DNA from: Amorphoplanes friuliensis DSM 7358
GTDB taxonomy: Bacteria > Actinomycetota > Actinomycetes > Mycobacteriales > Micromonosporaceae
Direction: 5' to 3'
NCBI RefSeq assembly: GCF_000494755.1
Contig: NC_022657.1
Span: 4,750,001-4,814,000 of the forward strand
Length of the DNA stretch: 64,000 nt
Shown here: positions 17,835 to 26,142 of the stretch, piece by piece
Numbering within the stretch: position 1 is the first letter of the stretch
Layout of the letters: each line of letters opens with the position of its first letter
The notes under the pieces: model-generated
Database searches by the model: none
What the model was told of the DNA's origin: nothing
The model's input: only the letters and a program-made list of their open reading frames with translations
Made by a program: the position numbers and the translations under genes

Positions 17835-17859
17835 TGACAGTGTCACGGTGACAGTGTCA
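17835..17859. promoter_or_regulatory. Tandem palindromic operator (TGACAGTGTCA x2)
   Basis: Two copies of the perfect palindrome TGACAGTGTCA (17835-17845 and 17849-17859) lie 14 bases apart, between a TTGACA -35 (17834-17839) and a TATGGT -10 (17861-17866). The unusually long 21-base spacer fits MerR-type promoter control. Autoregulation by the adjacent MerR protein is inferred. Confidence 0.75.
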
Positions 17860-17879
17860 GTATGGTCGGCGTGTGGACG

Positions 17880-18458
17880 ATGGACGAGTTGGTGGAGCGG
17901 GTGGGCCGGGCTTTGGCGGCCGAATACCCCGGTGCGCCCAACGGCCGGGTCCGTGACGTTCCCGACCGCCGGGCCATCCGGTGGTACACGACGACGGGGC
18001 TGGTCGACCGGCCCGCCGGGATGCGGGGGCGGACGGCGCTCTACGGGCCGCGGCACCTGTTGCAGCTCGTGGCGGTCAAGCGGCGGCAGGCGCAGGGGCA
18101 CACCCTGGCGGCGATCCAGGCCGAGCTGGCCGGGGCCACGGATGACGAGCTGCAGGTGGCTGCTCGCGTACCGGAAGGGCTGTTGACCGTCGGGGCCGAG
18201 GATGCGGACGGTCCGGTCCGGCCACGGTTCTGGGCGGCTGCGCCGGCGGCGCCGTCGCCCGCTCCCCCGCCATCGGATGCCGCCCGGGCACACCCCGTGG
18301 GTGGGGTCGCTCTGGGCGGGGGCGCGATCCTGGTCCTTCCGGTACGCCCGGACGACGCCGATTACGCCGCCATCGCCACCGCCGCACGACCCCTGCTGGA
18401 CCTTCTCGCCGACCGTGGCCTGCTGAGGATGAACACCGACGATGGGAGCCCGTCATGA
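17880..18458 (+). CDS. MerR-family transcriptional regulator
   Basis: A 192-residue protein. An N-terminal MerR winged HTH spans about residues 20-90 (VRDVPDRRAIRWYTTTGLVDRP, then a Tyr-Gly-Pro wing and HLLQLVAVKRRQAQGHTLAAIQAEL). The C-terminal part is Ala/Pro-rich and ends in a small folded segment (GGGAILVLPVRPDDADYA), with no Cys cluster for metal sensing. ATG 17880 is preferred; GTG 17871 and ATG 17862 are in frame, but the latter overlaps the -10. Its stop overlaps the VIT/VWA gene start (ATGA), so the two form an operon controlled by the tandem operator upstream. Confidence 0.85.
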   Translation: MDELVERVGRALAAEYPGAPNGRVRDVPDRRAIRWYTTTGLVDRPAGMRGRTALYGPRHLLQLVAVKRRQAQGHTLAAIQAELAGATDDELQVAARVPEGLLTVGAEDADGPVRPRFWAAAPAAPSPAPPPSDAARAHPVGGVALGGGAILVLPVRPDDADYAAIATAARPLLDLLADRGLLRMNTDDGSPS

Positions 18459-20791
18459 CCTTGTCCGTCACCCCGATGGATGCGGTGGAGCTCGGCCGCG
18501 TCCGGATCCTGCCCGACGCCGGGATCGGCGCGCTGCGCACCGAGCGGGGCAACCTGCCGCTCGACCGCCTCGACGTGCAGGCCTCGATCAGCGGTCTGGT
18601 CGCCCGGACGACGGTGACCACCGAGTTCGTCAACGCCTTCGACACCGCGCTCGAGGCGACGTACGTGTTCCCGCTGCCGGACCGGGCCGCGGTCACCGGT
18701 CTGACCATGACGGCCGACGGGCGCAGCGTCGAGGCCGAGCTGCAGGAGCGGGCGGCGGCCCGGGAGACCTACGACCGGGCGATCGAGGCCGGTCAGCGGG
18801 CGTCGATCGCCGAGGAGGAGCGGCCGGACGTCTTCACGATGCGGGTCGGCAACATCCTGCCCGGTGAGCGGGTCACGGTGAAGCTGGCGCTGGTCGGCCC
18901 GCTGCCGTGGGAGGACGGAGCGGCCACGTTCCGGTTCCCGCTCGTCGTCGCGCCGCGGTACGTGCCGGGGACCCCGCTGCCGGGTCCGGCGGTCGGCTCC
19001 GGTCAGGCCTCCGACACCGACGCTGTGCCGGACGCCTCGCGCATCACTCCCCCGGTGCTGCTGCCGGGGTTCCCCAACCCGCTGCGGCTGACCGTCGGTG
19101 TCGACATCGATCCGGCCGGGCTGCCCCTGGGTGAGATCCGGTCGAGTCTGCACACCGTGACGACCGAGGGCCGGCACGTCACGATCGCGCCGGGTGAGCG
19201 CGCCGACCGCGACTTCATCCTGCGTCTGCCGTACGCCGGAGACGGTTCCGGCGCCGTGTGTGTCCCCGACGAGACCGCGGACGAGCCCGAGGGCACGTTC
19301 CAGCTGGTGCTGCTGCCGCCGGACGACACGACGACCGCCACCCGGCCCAAGGACGTCGTCCTGCTGCTGGACCGGTCCGGGAGCATGGGCGGCTGGAAGA
19401 TGGTCGCCGCCCGACGCGCCGCCGCGCGGGTGGTCGACACCCTGACCAGCGAGGACCGCTTCGCGGTGCTGACCTTCGACCACCAGATCGACCGGCCGGA
19501 GGAGCTCGGCCAGGGGCTGTCGGACGCGAGCGACCGCCACCGTTTCCGGGCCGTCGAGCACCTCGCCCGGGCGAACGCCCGCGGCGGCACCGAGCTGCTC
19601 GCGCCGTTGCGCGACGGACTGTCCCTGCTCGCCGACTCCGGGAAGCGCGACCGCGTGCTCGTGCTCGTCACGGACGGGCAGGTCGGCAACGAGGACCAGA
19701 TCCTCGCCGAGATCACGCCGCTGATCGGCAGCACCCGGGTGCACACCGTCGGCATCGACCGGGCCGTCAACGCCGGCTTCCTGGGGCGGCTCGCCGCGCT
19801 CGGCGCCGGACGCTGCGAGCTGGTCGAGAGCGAGGACCGGCTGGACGAGGCGATGGAGCAGATCCACCGCCGGATCGGCGCGCCGGTGCTCACCGACGTG
19901 ACCGTCACCGGGACGGGCTTCACGGTCGAGGCGGTGCCCCCGCAGACGGTGTTCCCCGGTGTGCCGCTGGTGGTGTTCGGCCGCTATGCGGGTACGCCGG
20001 GATCCGCTCTCAGCGTGCGCGGCCGCACCCGGGACGACCAGGACTTCGCCCGCGAGGTCCCGGTCCGCACCACGGCGGAGTCGGCGGTCACCGCCCAGTG
20101 GGCCCGGGCCCGCCTGCGGGAGCTCGAGGACCGGTACGCGACCGGGCAGCGCGATCTGGAGCCGCGCATCGTCGCCACCTCGCTGCGGTTCGGTGTGCTG
20201 TGCCGCTTCACCGCCTTCGTCGCGGTGGACAGCCGGGTGGTCAACGAGGGCGGTGAGACCCGGCGGGTGACGCAGCCCGTCGAGTCGCCGTCGGGCTGGG
20301 AGCCGATGCAGGACGTGTCGGCGCCCGCGTTCCTGGTCGCCGGGTCCGCATCGCCGATGCCGCCGCCGGCCGGTGCTCCCGCGCCGGGTTTTGCCCCGGT
20401 GCGGGCGGCCGCGGCGCGCAGTGGCCCCAAGCCGTTCGCGGCGGTCCCGTCCGGGATGATGGCCGCGGGCGGCCCGCGCTCCAAGATGGCGGCGCCGACG
20501 AGCTCGGTGCTGACCGTGGCGGACCTCAAGGCCATCGTCGAGATCGAGGCGAAGCGGCTGCGGGAGGCCGAGGGGCGGCCGGTGTTCGAGCGCCGGGACC
20601 TGCTCGCCGACCTTGGTAGCCGGCTCGGTGCGCTGCTGGAGGGCATGAGCGGTGACGAGCTGAAGGGTCTGCGCGACCTCGTCGAGCGGATCGAGGCCGG
20701 AGGCGACTTCGAGCAGCAGTGGGCTCTGGCCCGCGACACGCTCGCGCAGTTCGCCCCGCCGCCGGAGCGCAAGGCCTTCTGGAAGCGCTGA
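18455..20791 (+). CDS. VIT and von Willebrand factor A domain protein
   Basis: A 778-residue cytoplasmic protein resembling inter-alpha-trypsin inhibitor heavy chains. A VIT domain spans about residues 10-145 (VTTEFVNAFDTALEATYVFPLPD). A VWA domain at about 300-470 has an intact metal-ion-dependent adhesion site starting at Asp306 (DRSGSMGG) and VTDGQVGNE. The C-terminal third has a Pro/Ala linker and a coiled helical tail (AIVEIEAKRLREAEGRPVF). No signal peptide is seen, so an intracellular binding or scaffolding role is likely. It is translationally coupled to the MerR gene upstream and followed by a strong terminator. Confidence 0.92.
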   Translation: MTLSVTPMDAVELGRVRILPDAGIGALRTERGNLPLDRLDVQASISGLVARTTVTTEFVNAFDTALEATYVFPLPDRAAVTGLTMTADGRSVEAELQERAAARETYDRAIEAGQRASIAEEERPDVFTMRVGNILPGERVTVKLALVGPLPWEDGAATFRFPLVVAPRYVPGTPLPGPAVGSGQASDTDAVPDASRITPPVLLPGFPNPLRLTVGVDIDPAGLPLGEIRSSLHTVTTEGRHVTIAPGERADRDFILRLPYAGDGSGAVCVPDETADEPEGTFQLVLLPPDDTTTATRPKDVVLLLDRSGSMGGWKMVAARRAAARVVDTLTSEDRFAVLTFDHQIDRPEELGQGLSDASDRHRFRAVEHLARANARGGTELLAPLRDGLSLLADSGKRDRVLVLVTDGQVGNEDQILAEITPLIGSTRVHTVGIDRAVNAGFLGRLAALGAGRCELVESEDRLDEAMEQIHRRIGAPVLTDVTVTGTGFTVEAVPPQTVFPGVPLVVFGRYAGTPGSALSVRGRTRDDQDFAREVPVRTTAESAVTAQWARARLRELEDRYATGQRDLEPRIVATSLRFGVLCRFTAFVAVDSRVVNEGGETRRVTQPVESPSGWEPMQDVSAPAFLVAGSASPMPPPAGAPAPGFAPVRAAAARSGPKPFAAVPSGMMAAGGPRSKMAAPTSSVLTVADLKAIVEIEAKRLREAEGRPVFERRDLLADLGSRLGALLEGMSGDELKGLRDLVERIEAGGDFEQQWALARDTLAQFAPPPERKAFWKR

Positions 20792-20793
20792 GC

Positions 20794-20825
20794 ACACGAG
20801 GGCGCCCGAGCGGGCGCCCTCGTGT
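20794..20825. terminator. Bidirectional terminator hairpin
   Basis: A perfect 15-base inverted repeat (arms 20794-20808 and 20811-20825, GC-rich core GGGCGCCCG) lies between the convergent VIT/VWA and S33 peptidase genes, three bases from one stop and six from the other. Confidence 0.85.
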
Positions 20826-20830
20826 ACCGG

Positions 20831-22528
20831 CTAGAAGCGGCCGACGGGCGGGAGGAGCTGGGGCTCACCCTCGGCGGGCAGGCCCTCGGCGACGATCTCC
20901 GCCTTGGTGGCCGTCGCCAGGTCCAGACCCGGTGCCGCCTCCTTGGTGCCGTCCGAGAGCTTGTGCATGAAGGGCTGCTCGCCCTTGCACACGGTGCCGC
21001 GGGCCGGGAGCGCCTTGTAGAGCAGGTAGTGGTCCATCGCGCGGGTCGCGCACGTCGACGTCCCGTACGCGGTGTGGCCGAAGTTGTCGCTGCTCAGCAG
21101 GCGGCTGTTGGGCAGCTTCGCCGCCGACGAGACGGCCTCGTAGTAGTTCGTGGCCGGGTCCCAGTAGCTGCCGACGACCAGCACGGTGTTCCTGGTGCGC
21201 TTGGTGAACGGCCCGGTGTAGGCGTCCTCGTCGCGGACCTTCCAGATGTCGCGGGCGCACTGCACGCTCTGCCAGGCCCACAGCCGCCCGAAGTACGGTG
21301 CCCGCTTGTCGGCGCGCGCAGCCTTCGCGGGCCAGTTGGCGGCCTTGCCGGGGTGCAGGCCGTCGGTGCACATGACCGCGGCGTACGCGTCGGACGAGTT
21401 GTCGTACGGGAACGCGCGCCCGGTGACACTGCTCGCGGTGGCGGCCTTCGGGGTCGACGTGAGCTTCCACAGCTCGGCGGCCAGCATGGTGACGTCGGCG
21501 CCCGCGTCCACGCCGTAGAGCGCGTCGAGGGTCAGGCCGACGAACTCCGCGTACGTGATCTTGAAACCGTCGACGGTGACCGGTCTCGCCTTGAGCCGGC
21601 CCGCGAGGGTGGCGTACCGCTGCACCGGGTCTCCGGCCGCGAACGCGCACCGGGTCTCCCCGGCCTTGTCGCAGAGCTTCAGCACCCGGATCAGCGCCTT
21701 GTACGCCCCGTCCGCCGAGTGCAGCCGCTCGTCCTGGATGACGTTCTTCGACGCCTCGGAACCGACCCACGAGCGGGGGTTGATGACACCGTCGACGGCC
21801 AGGGCACGGAACCGGTCCGGGAACATGTTCGCGTAGTACTGGCCGAGGGCGGTGCCGTAGCTGAAGCCGAGGTAGGTCAGCTTCTTGTCACCGACGGCAC
21901 GGCGCATCACGTCCATGTCGCGGGCGACCTCGGCCGTGCTCATCGCGCCGGCCAGACTGCGCCCGGTGGTCGAGCAGCCCGTGGCGAGCTTCCTCGCACC
22001 GTTCAGGTACGCCTTGGTCTCCTTCGCGGTGACCGGGAAGGCGACGTTCATGCCCTTGAGAGCAGCGGTCTGCTTGCCCGTGTCGGCGAAACAGGCGACG
22101 TTGTCACTGGCGCCGATGCCGCGCGGGTCCATGCCGACGATGTCGAAACGCTGCAGCAGCGAGGCGCTCAGGAAGAACGGCGCCGCCAGGGCCATCGTGG
22201 TCGCGGAGCCGCCCGGGCCACCGGGGTTCACGAACAGGCTCCCGATCCGGTTCTTCTGGTCCTTCGCCTTCACCCGCAGCAGCGCGACCGTCGTCTGCGT
22301 GCCGTACGGGTGGTCGTAGTCGAGCGGCACCTTCGCCGTCGCGCACTGGGCCCAGCCGTAGCAGGCGTACCAGTGCAGGTCGGGCGTACGCACGCTGCCG
22401 ACCCGCCGGGCCTCGGCGGTGCTGGTGGTCGCATCCGCTCGTTCGCGGGCGACCGCCGGAGCTACGACACTCCCGGACAGGAGGAGACCGGCCAGACCGG
22501 CGGCGAGCAGGCGGGAGCGGAACCGCAT
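20831..22528 (-). CDS. Secreted alpha/beta hydrolase, S33 tripeptidyl aminopeptidase-like
   Basis: A 565-residue exported hydrolase. A Sec signal (RFRSRLLAAGLAGLLLSGSVVAPAVA) is followed by an alpha/beta-hydrolase fold: oxyanion NPGGPGGSAT, nucleophile GFSYGTALG, acid near VVGSYWDPAT and a catalytic His in NFGHTAYG. Size and the Cys-bearing C-terminal cap (STCATRAMDHYLL, TVCKG) match the Streptomyces SlpD/TAP family, which trims N-terminal tripeptides from secreted proteins. GAAGGG lies six bases before the ATG. Divergent from the ricin-lectin gene across 229 bases. Confidence 0.9.
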   Translation of the reverse strand: MRFRSRLLAAGLAGLLLSGSVVAPAVARERADATTSTAEARRVGSVRTPDLHWYACYGWAQCATAKVPLDYDHPYGTQTTVALLRVKAKDQKNRIGSLFVNPGGPGGSATTMALAAPFFLSASLLQRFDIVGMDPRGIGASDNVACFADTGKQTAALKGMNVAFPVTAKETKAYLNGARKLATGCSTTGRSLAGAMSTAEVARDMDVMRRAVGDKKLTYLGFSYGTALGQYYANMFPDRFRALAVDGVINPRSWVGSEASKNVIQDERLHSADGAYKALIRVLKLCDKAGETRCAFAAGDPVQRYATLAGRLKARPVTVDGFKITYAEFVGLTLDALYGVDAGADVTMLAAELWKLTSTPKAATASSVTGRAFPYDNSSDAYAAVMCTDGLHPGKAANWPAKAARADKRAPYFGRLWAWQSVQCARDIWKVRDEDAYTGPFTKRTRNTVLVVGSYWDPATNYYEAVSSAAKLPNSRLLSSDNFGHTAYGTSTCATRAMDHYLLYKALPARGTVCKGEQPFMHKLSDGTKEAAPGLDLATATKAEIVAEGLPAEGEPQLLPPVGRF

Positions 22529-22757
22529 TCGGCAACCCTTCGAAAGGTCCCGGATGCCCAATTTGCGCCGGGTATCAAAACGGTAGGGAATGGACGCACC
22601 GGAACGGAACGCCGTAACGGAGCGCACACCCTGGCCGTTCGGGTGGTCCGAGTCACACCTGTTTCCGCAGGTCACAGGGCTTACAACGGGGTACAGAACA
22701 TCGCTACCGGCCGGCAACCGGGTACGGTGCAGGTCGATCAACGACGGGGGTGACACG

Positions 22758-23642
22758 GTGCCGGACGACGACAACGATCCGCTGCTGGTGCGCCCGTACC
22801 TGGGTGGGGCCTCGGCGGAGACCTGGCCCGAGGCGGCCCCGCCCGCGGAACCCGGACCGCCGCCGGCCGACGTCACGGCACCGATCGCCCCCGTCAGCCA
22901 CGCGGCCCCCGCGCCCGCGCTGTGGCGGCGCCCGATGCTGGTGCTGGCCGTCGTGATCGCGCTGATCGTGGCCGGCGGCACCGGCCTGATCGTCGCCTGG
23001 TGGCCGGAGCCCGCTCCCCCGCGCGCCCTGCCCGCCGACGTGCCCCTGCCGCCGTTGCCGTCCTCCGCGCCGGCAGTGACACCCGGCACCGCCCCGGCCG
23101 GTCCCGTGCCCGTCACCACGGCGCCGCGCACCCGGGCCCCGAGCAGCCCGGCTCCGACCTCGACAAGCCCGAGTACGGCGTCGCCGTCGTCGGCGCCGTC
23201 CAGGACGACAAGTCCGGGCGCCACCACCACCCCCGCCCGGACCGCACCGCCGGCGGCCCTGGTGCCGCCGAACACCTCCAAGGTCGGCACCATCCGCGGC
23301 GACGGGGGCCTGTGCCTCGACCTCAACGGCGGTGTCCCGTTCGACGGCAACCACGTCCAGGTCTACGACTGCAACAGCAGCGTCGCGCAGATCTGGACGC
23401 TCGCCACGGACGGCACGCTGCGCGTCCTGAACATGTGCGCCTTCGCGGCCGGGGACTCCACCGTCCACATCGTGGGGTGCGACGGCCGGACACCCGCCCA
23501 GTGGCGCAGCAGGGACGGCTCGCTGGTCAACGTCGCCACGGGCGGCTGTCTGACCGATCCGTCCACCGGCACCCGCTCGGGCACCGGGGTCCGCGTCGCC
23601 GCCTGCACCGGCGGTCGCGACCAGGGCTGGAATCTTCCCTGA
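22758..23642 (+). CDS. Membrane-anchored ricin B-lectin (CBM13) protein
   Basis: A 294-residue protein. A Pro-rich cytoplasmic N-terminus precedes one membrane helix (about 60-82, VLAVVIALIVAGGTGLIVAWW). A roughly 80-residue Pro/Ser/Thr-rich spacer follows, and the C-terminal about 115 residues form a ricin-type beta-trefoil with CLDLNGG, QIWTL, QWRS and QGWNLP repeats and paired Cys. It would display a carbohydrate-binding domain outside the cell. No catalytic domain is seen. GTG start with GGGGG seven bases upstream. Confidence 0.88.
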   Translation: MPDDDNDPLLVRPYLGGASAETWPEAAPPAEPGPPPADVTAPIAPVSHAAPAPALWRRPMLVLAVVIALIVAGGTGLIVAWWPEPAPPRALPADVPLPPLPSSAPAVTPGTAPAGPVPVTTAPRTRAPSSPAPTSTSPSTASPSSAPSRTTSPGATTTPARTAPPAALVPPNTSKVGTIRGDGGLCLDLNGGVPFDGNHVQVYDCNSSVAQIWTLATDGTLRVLNMCAFAAGDSTVHIVGCDGRTPAQWRSRDGSLVNVATGGCLTDPSTGTRSGTGVRVAACTGGRDQGWNLP

Positions 23643-23662
23643 ACCCAGGGCCGCCGACCGAC

Positions 23663-23687
23663 GTTTGCGGAGAATCGCCCTGGGAAT
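23663..23687 (+). promoter_or_regulatory. Sigma-B-type promoter upstream of DUF4383 gene
   Basis: GTTT (23663-23666), a 15-base spacer and GGGAAT (23682-23687) match the general-stress sigma-B pattern (GTTT-N14-16-GGGTAT) of actinomycetes. It lies 31 bases before the DUF4383 ATG. Confidence 0.55.
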
Positions 23688-23718
23688 CCGCCTTGCCTCC
23701 TAGGGAAGTGAGGATTCA

Positions 23719-24168
23719 ATGGTCAGCAGAGCATCGGCGGGTGTCACTCCGGCGCGTTCCCTCGTGCAGACGACCGCCCTCGTGGTCGCGGGAGTGTTCC
23801 TCCTCGTCGGGGTGCTCGGGTTCATCCCCGGCATCACGACGGACTACAGCAGCATGAGCTTCGCCGGGCACCACTCCGAGGCGAAACTCCTGGGCGTCTT
23901 CCAGGTGTCGATCCTGCACAACATCGTCCACCTGCTCTTCGGCCTGGCAGGCTTCGCCCTGGCCCGCACAGTCTCCGGCGCCCGGTCGTACCTGATCGGC
24001 GGCGGTGCCATCTACCTGGTCCTGTGGCTGTACGGCCTGGTCGTCGGTCAGGACAGCGCCGCCAACTTCGTCCCGCTGAACGCGGCGGACGACTGGCTGC
24101 ACCTGTTCCTGGGCATCGGCATGATCGCGCTCGGTTTCCTGACCACCCCCAAGCGCGTCACGCGGTAG
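23719..24168 (+). CDS. DUF4383 family membrane protein
   Basis: A 149-residue four-helix membrane protein. Diagnostic features are the first helix TTALVVAGVFLLVGVLGFIPG followed by GITTDYSSMSFAGHHSEAKLLG, then FQVSILHNIVHLLFGLAGF and the final WLHLFLGIGMIALGF. This is the DUF4383 family, common in actinobacteria and often under general-stress control; function unknown. A GTGAGGA ribosome binding site precedes the ATG and a sigma-B-like promoter lies just upstream, which fits a stress role. Confidence 0.88.
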   Translation: MVSRASAGVTPARSLVQTTALVVAGVFLLVGVLGFIPGITTDYSSMSFAGHHSEAKLLGVFQVSILHNIVHLLFGLAGFALARTVSGARSYLIGGGAIYLVLWLYGLVVGQDSAANFVPLNAADDWLHLFLGIGMIALGFLTTPKRVTR

Positions 24169-24557
24169 GTGTTCGTTCCGCCCACGAACACGCATGAGGA
24201 CCTCCGGGTGAGGTGGAGCTTGTCCAAAGCTCCGCATCACCCAGGAGGTCCTCGTGCTTTCCGCCCACGCTCCGTCGACCGAGCCGGCCCGCTCCCTGCG
24301 CCGTCGATGACCAGGGCCGCGAAACGGTGAGCTGAGCTGAACCCGGGGAGCACCCGGCGGCGGGCGGGCGGCTTCGGAGATTCAGCCGGCGACGAGCGCC
24401 AGGCGTCTGGTGCCGAGGACCCGGCCAGGACCGGCGAAGTCTTCCTGAGAGCAATCACCCGCAGCTCGCCTCCCCCAAGGCCCAGCCAGCCATGGATGCG
24501 AGTGGCGGCCGACAGGACGCTTGGTCAGTGCCACGTCGGCGGTGTCGGGCCGGGGAG
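24169..24557. other. Gene-free interval with probable insertion-sequence debris
   Basis: Between the DUF4383 stop and the catalase terminator there is no convincing coding sequence. The left part holds a strong hairpin followed by GTG and an 18-codon frame that ends at once, looking like the truncated 5' end of a transposase gene. The rest shows nothing that I can assign. The IS interpretation rests on general resemblance and is tentative. Confidence 0.4.
24196..24253. repeat. Long near-perfect hairpin (possible IS leader)
   Basis: Arms starting GAGGACCTCC and ending GGAGGTCCTC enclose a second paired stretch (GGGTGAGGTGGAGCTT with AAAGCTCCGCATCACCC). The four-base loop is GTCC. The whole 58-base element folds into one stem of about 26 pairs with few mismatches, immediately before a GTG codon. 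Confidence 0.65.
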
Positions 24558-24603
24558 ACAACAGGAAACCGGGTCGCCGATGGGCGACCCGGTTTCCTGT
24601 TGT
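24558..24603. terminator. Strong terminator hairpin after manganese catalase
   Basis: Perfect 21-base arms (24558-24578 and 24583-24603) with a GATG loop, containing an AACCGGGTCGCC core. It lies 11 bases beyond the catalase stop on the minus strand and is the longest perfect stem in the window. Confidence 0.85.
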
Positions 24604-24613
24604 GCCGGGGTGA

Positions 24614-25531
24614 TCAGTCGAGGGCACCCTTGATCTTGTTGACCACGTTCGCCACGCCCTGGGCGTGGGCGCCGGCGCCGGTGCCCGGCTTGCCCTTGCC
24701 CATGTCGCCGGCGTACGTGACGTACAGCTTGGGGTCCGGGGCGGGTCCGAGCGGCTTGTCGTCGGTGAGCGGCACGGCGTCCGGGACGTACTCGATCTCT
24801 TCCTTGCCGATCAGGGCCGGGCCCCGCGCCCAGCGGCCCTCACCGGCCTTGCTCTCCGGGTCGAAGCTGTAGAACGTGTGGTTGGCGAAGTCCTTCTCGT
24901 CCTCGCCGTTGGAGTTCTCGATGCCGTGCTCGACGAACCCGTCCTCGATGAGCTGCTCGATGCCCAGCAGCCACTGCTGCTGGTGGTAGGTGTCGCGGGC
25001 CAGGTTGAACTGCAGCATGTCCTTGACACCACGGTCGTCGGTCATGTTGTAGACCCGGCTTGTCATCAGCCGGCTCTGCGCCTCGGCCGCCACGTTGGAG
25101 CGGAAGTCGGTCAGCAGGTTGCCGCTGGCGGCGATGTAGCCGGTGTTCCACGGCGTGCCCTCCGAGTCACGGGGCAGGGCGCTGCCGCCGCTGACGATGG
25201 CGTGCTGCGGGCTCATGCCGCCGAGGACGGCCGCGAGCAATGGGTTGGCGGCCGCGGCCTTCTCGGTCGCCTCGCCGGGGGCACCTTCGAGGAGGCGGGC
25301 GAGCATCGTGGTGAGCATCTCGACGTGACCGATCTCCTCGGTCGCGATGTCCATGATCATGTCCTTGTACTTGCCGGGCACACGGCACGACCAGCCCTGC
25401 CACAGGTACTGCATCATCACGGTCATCTCACCGAACTGGCCACCCACGAGTTCCTGCATCTTGCGGGCCAGCAGGGCGTCCGGCTTCTCCGGCTTCGCCT
25501 GGAACTGCAGGTAATCGACGTGCTTGAACAT
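24614..25531 (-). CDS. Manganese (non-haem) catalase
   Basis: A 305-residue dimanganese catalase, converting hydrogen peroxide to water and oxygen. The ferritin-like core shows the ligand pattern in ELVGGQFGEMTVMMQYLWQG, then EEIGHVEM (Glu and His ligands) and EAQSRLMTSRVY...RDTYHQQQWL. The C-terminal tail (KGKPGTGAGAHAQGV) is the Gly-rich extension of the family. Start at 25531: GGAGG lies five bases upstream, and the family start MFKHVDYLQF follows. No signal peptide; cytoplasmic. The NRAMP transporter 1.7 kb away could supply manganese. Confidence 0.95.
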   Translation of the reverse strand: MFKHVDYLQFQAKPEKPDALLARKMQELVGGQFGEMTVMMQYLWQGWSCRVPGKYKDMIMDIATEEIGHVEMLTTMLARLLEGAPGEATEKAAAANPLLAAVLGGMSPQHAIVSGGSALPRDSEGTPWNTGYIAASGNLLTDFRSNVAAEAQSRLMTSRVYNMTDDRGVKDMLQFNLARDTYHQQQWLLGIEQLIEDGFVEHGIENSNGEDEKDFANHTFYSFDPESKAGEGRWARGPALIGKEEIEYVPDAVPLTDDKPLGPAPDPKLYVTYAGDMGKGKPGTGAGAHAQGVANVVNKIKGALD

Positions 25532-25659
25532 CAGAACCTCCATCGGGGCGGAACGGGCACGCCGATGCACTACCCGTGCCCCTGGCCCGGCCGGGCCTGC
25601 GTCCGGCCCCGCAGGGCCGCGGCGAACATGAAACGGCCCGGTGCGGGTACGCGCCGGCC

Positions 25660-26142
25660 ATGACGAACCCTCTGCGCGCTCCCGGCCTGCTGCTCGGCGT
25701 GGGACTGGGCGGCTTTGTCGACGGCATCCTGCTGCACCAGATCCTGCAGTGGCACCACCTGTTGACCAGCACCGACTCCGACCGCATCGGCGTCCCGTTC
25801 TACCCTGCGGACACTGTGCACGGTCTACGGATGAACACCCTGTGGGACGGGCTGTTCCACGTGGTCACCTGGCTCTTCGTGCTCGCCGGCATCGGGCTGC
25901 TCTACTCGCGCCTCGGCCGGGACCGGCGCCCGCCCTGGACGTCGCGGGCGTTGTGGGGCTGGGCCCTGGCCGGGTGGGGCGTGTTCAACCTGGTAGAAGG
26001 TCTGATCGACCACCAGATCCTCGGCATCCACCACGTCCGGACCGGTCCGCACCAGCTGTGGTGGGATCTCGGCTTCCTGCTCCTCGGCGTTGTTCTGATG
26101 GTCGCCGGCTGGGCCGTCCAGCGCACCGCCGCGGCCCGGTGA
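25660..26142 (+). CDS. DUF2243 family membrane protein
   Basis: A 160-residue membrane protein with four helices. The conserved His-rich pattern GGFVDGILLHQILQWHHLL and LVEGLIDHQILGIHHVR identifies DUF2243. The paired His residues in membrane helices suggest metal or haem binding, but this is not established. Its stop overlaps the CtaG-like GTG by three bases, so the two are co-translated. DUF2243 and CtaG genes are often neighbours, hinting at a role around cytochrome oxidase or copper. Confidence 0.9.
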   Translation: MTNPLRAPGLLLGVGLGGFVDGILLHQILQWHHLLTSTDSDRIGVPFYPADTVHGLRMNTLWDGLFHVVTWLFVLAGIGLLYSRLGRDRRPPWTSRALWGWALAGWGVFNLVEGLIDHQILGIHHVRTGPHQLWWDLGFLLLGVVLMVAGWAVQRTAAAR

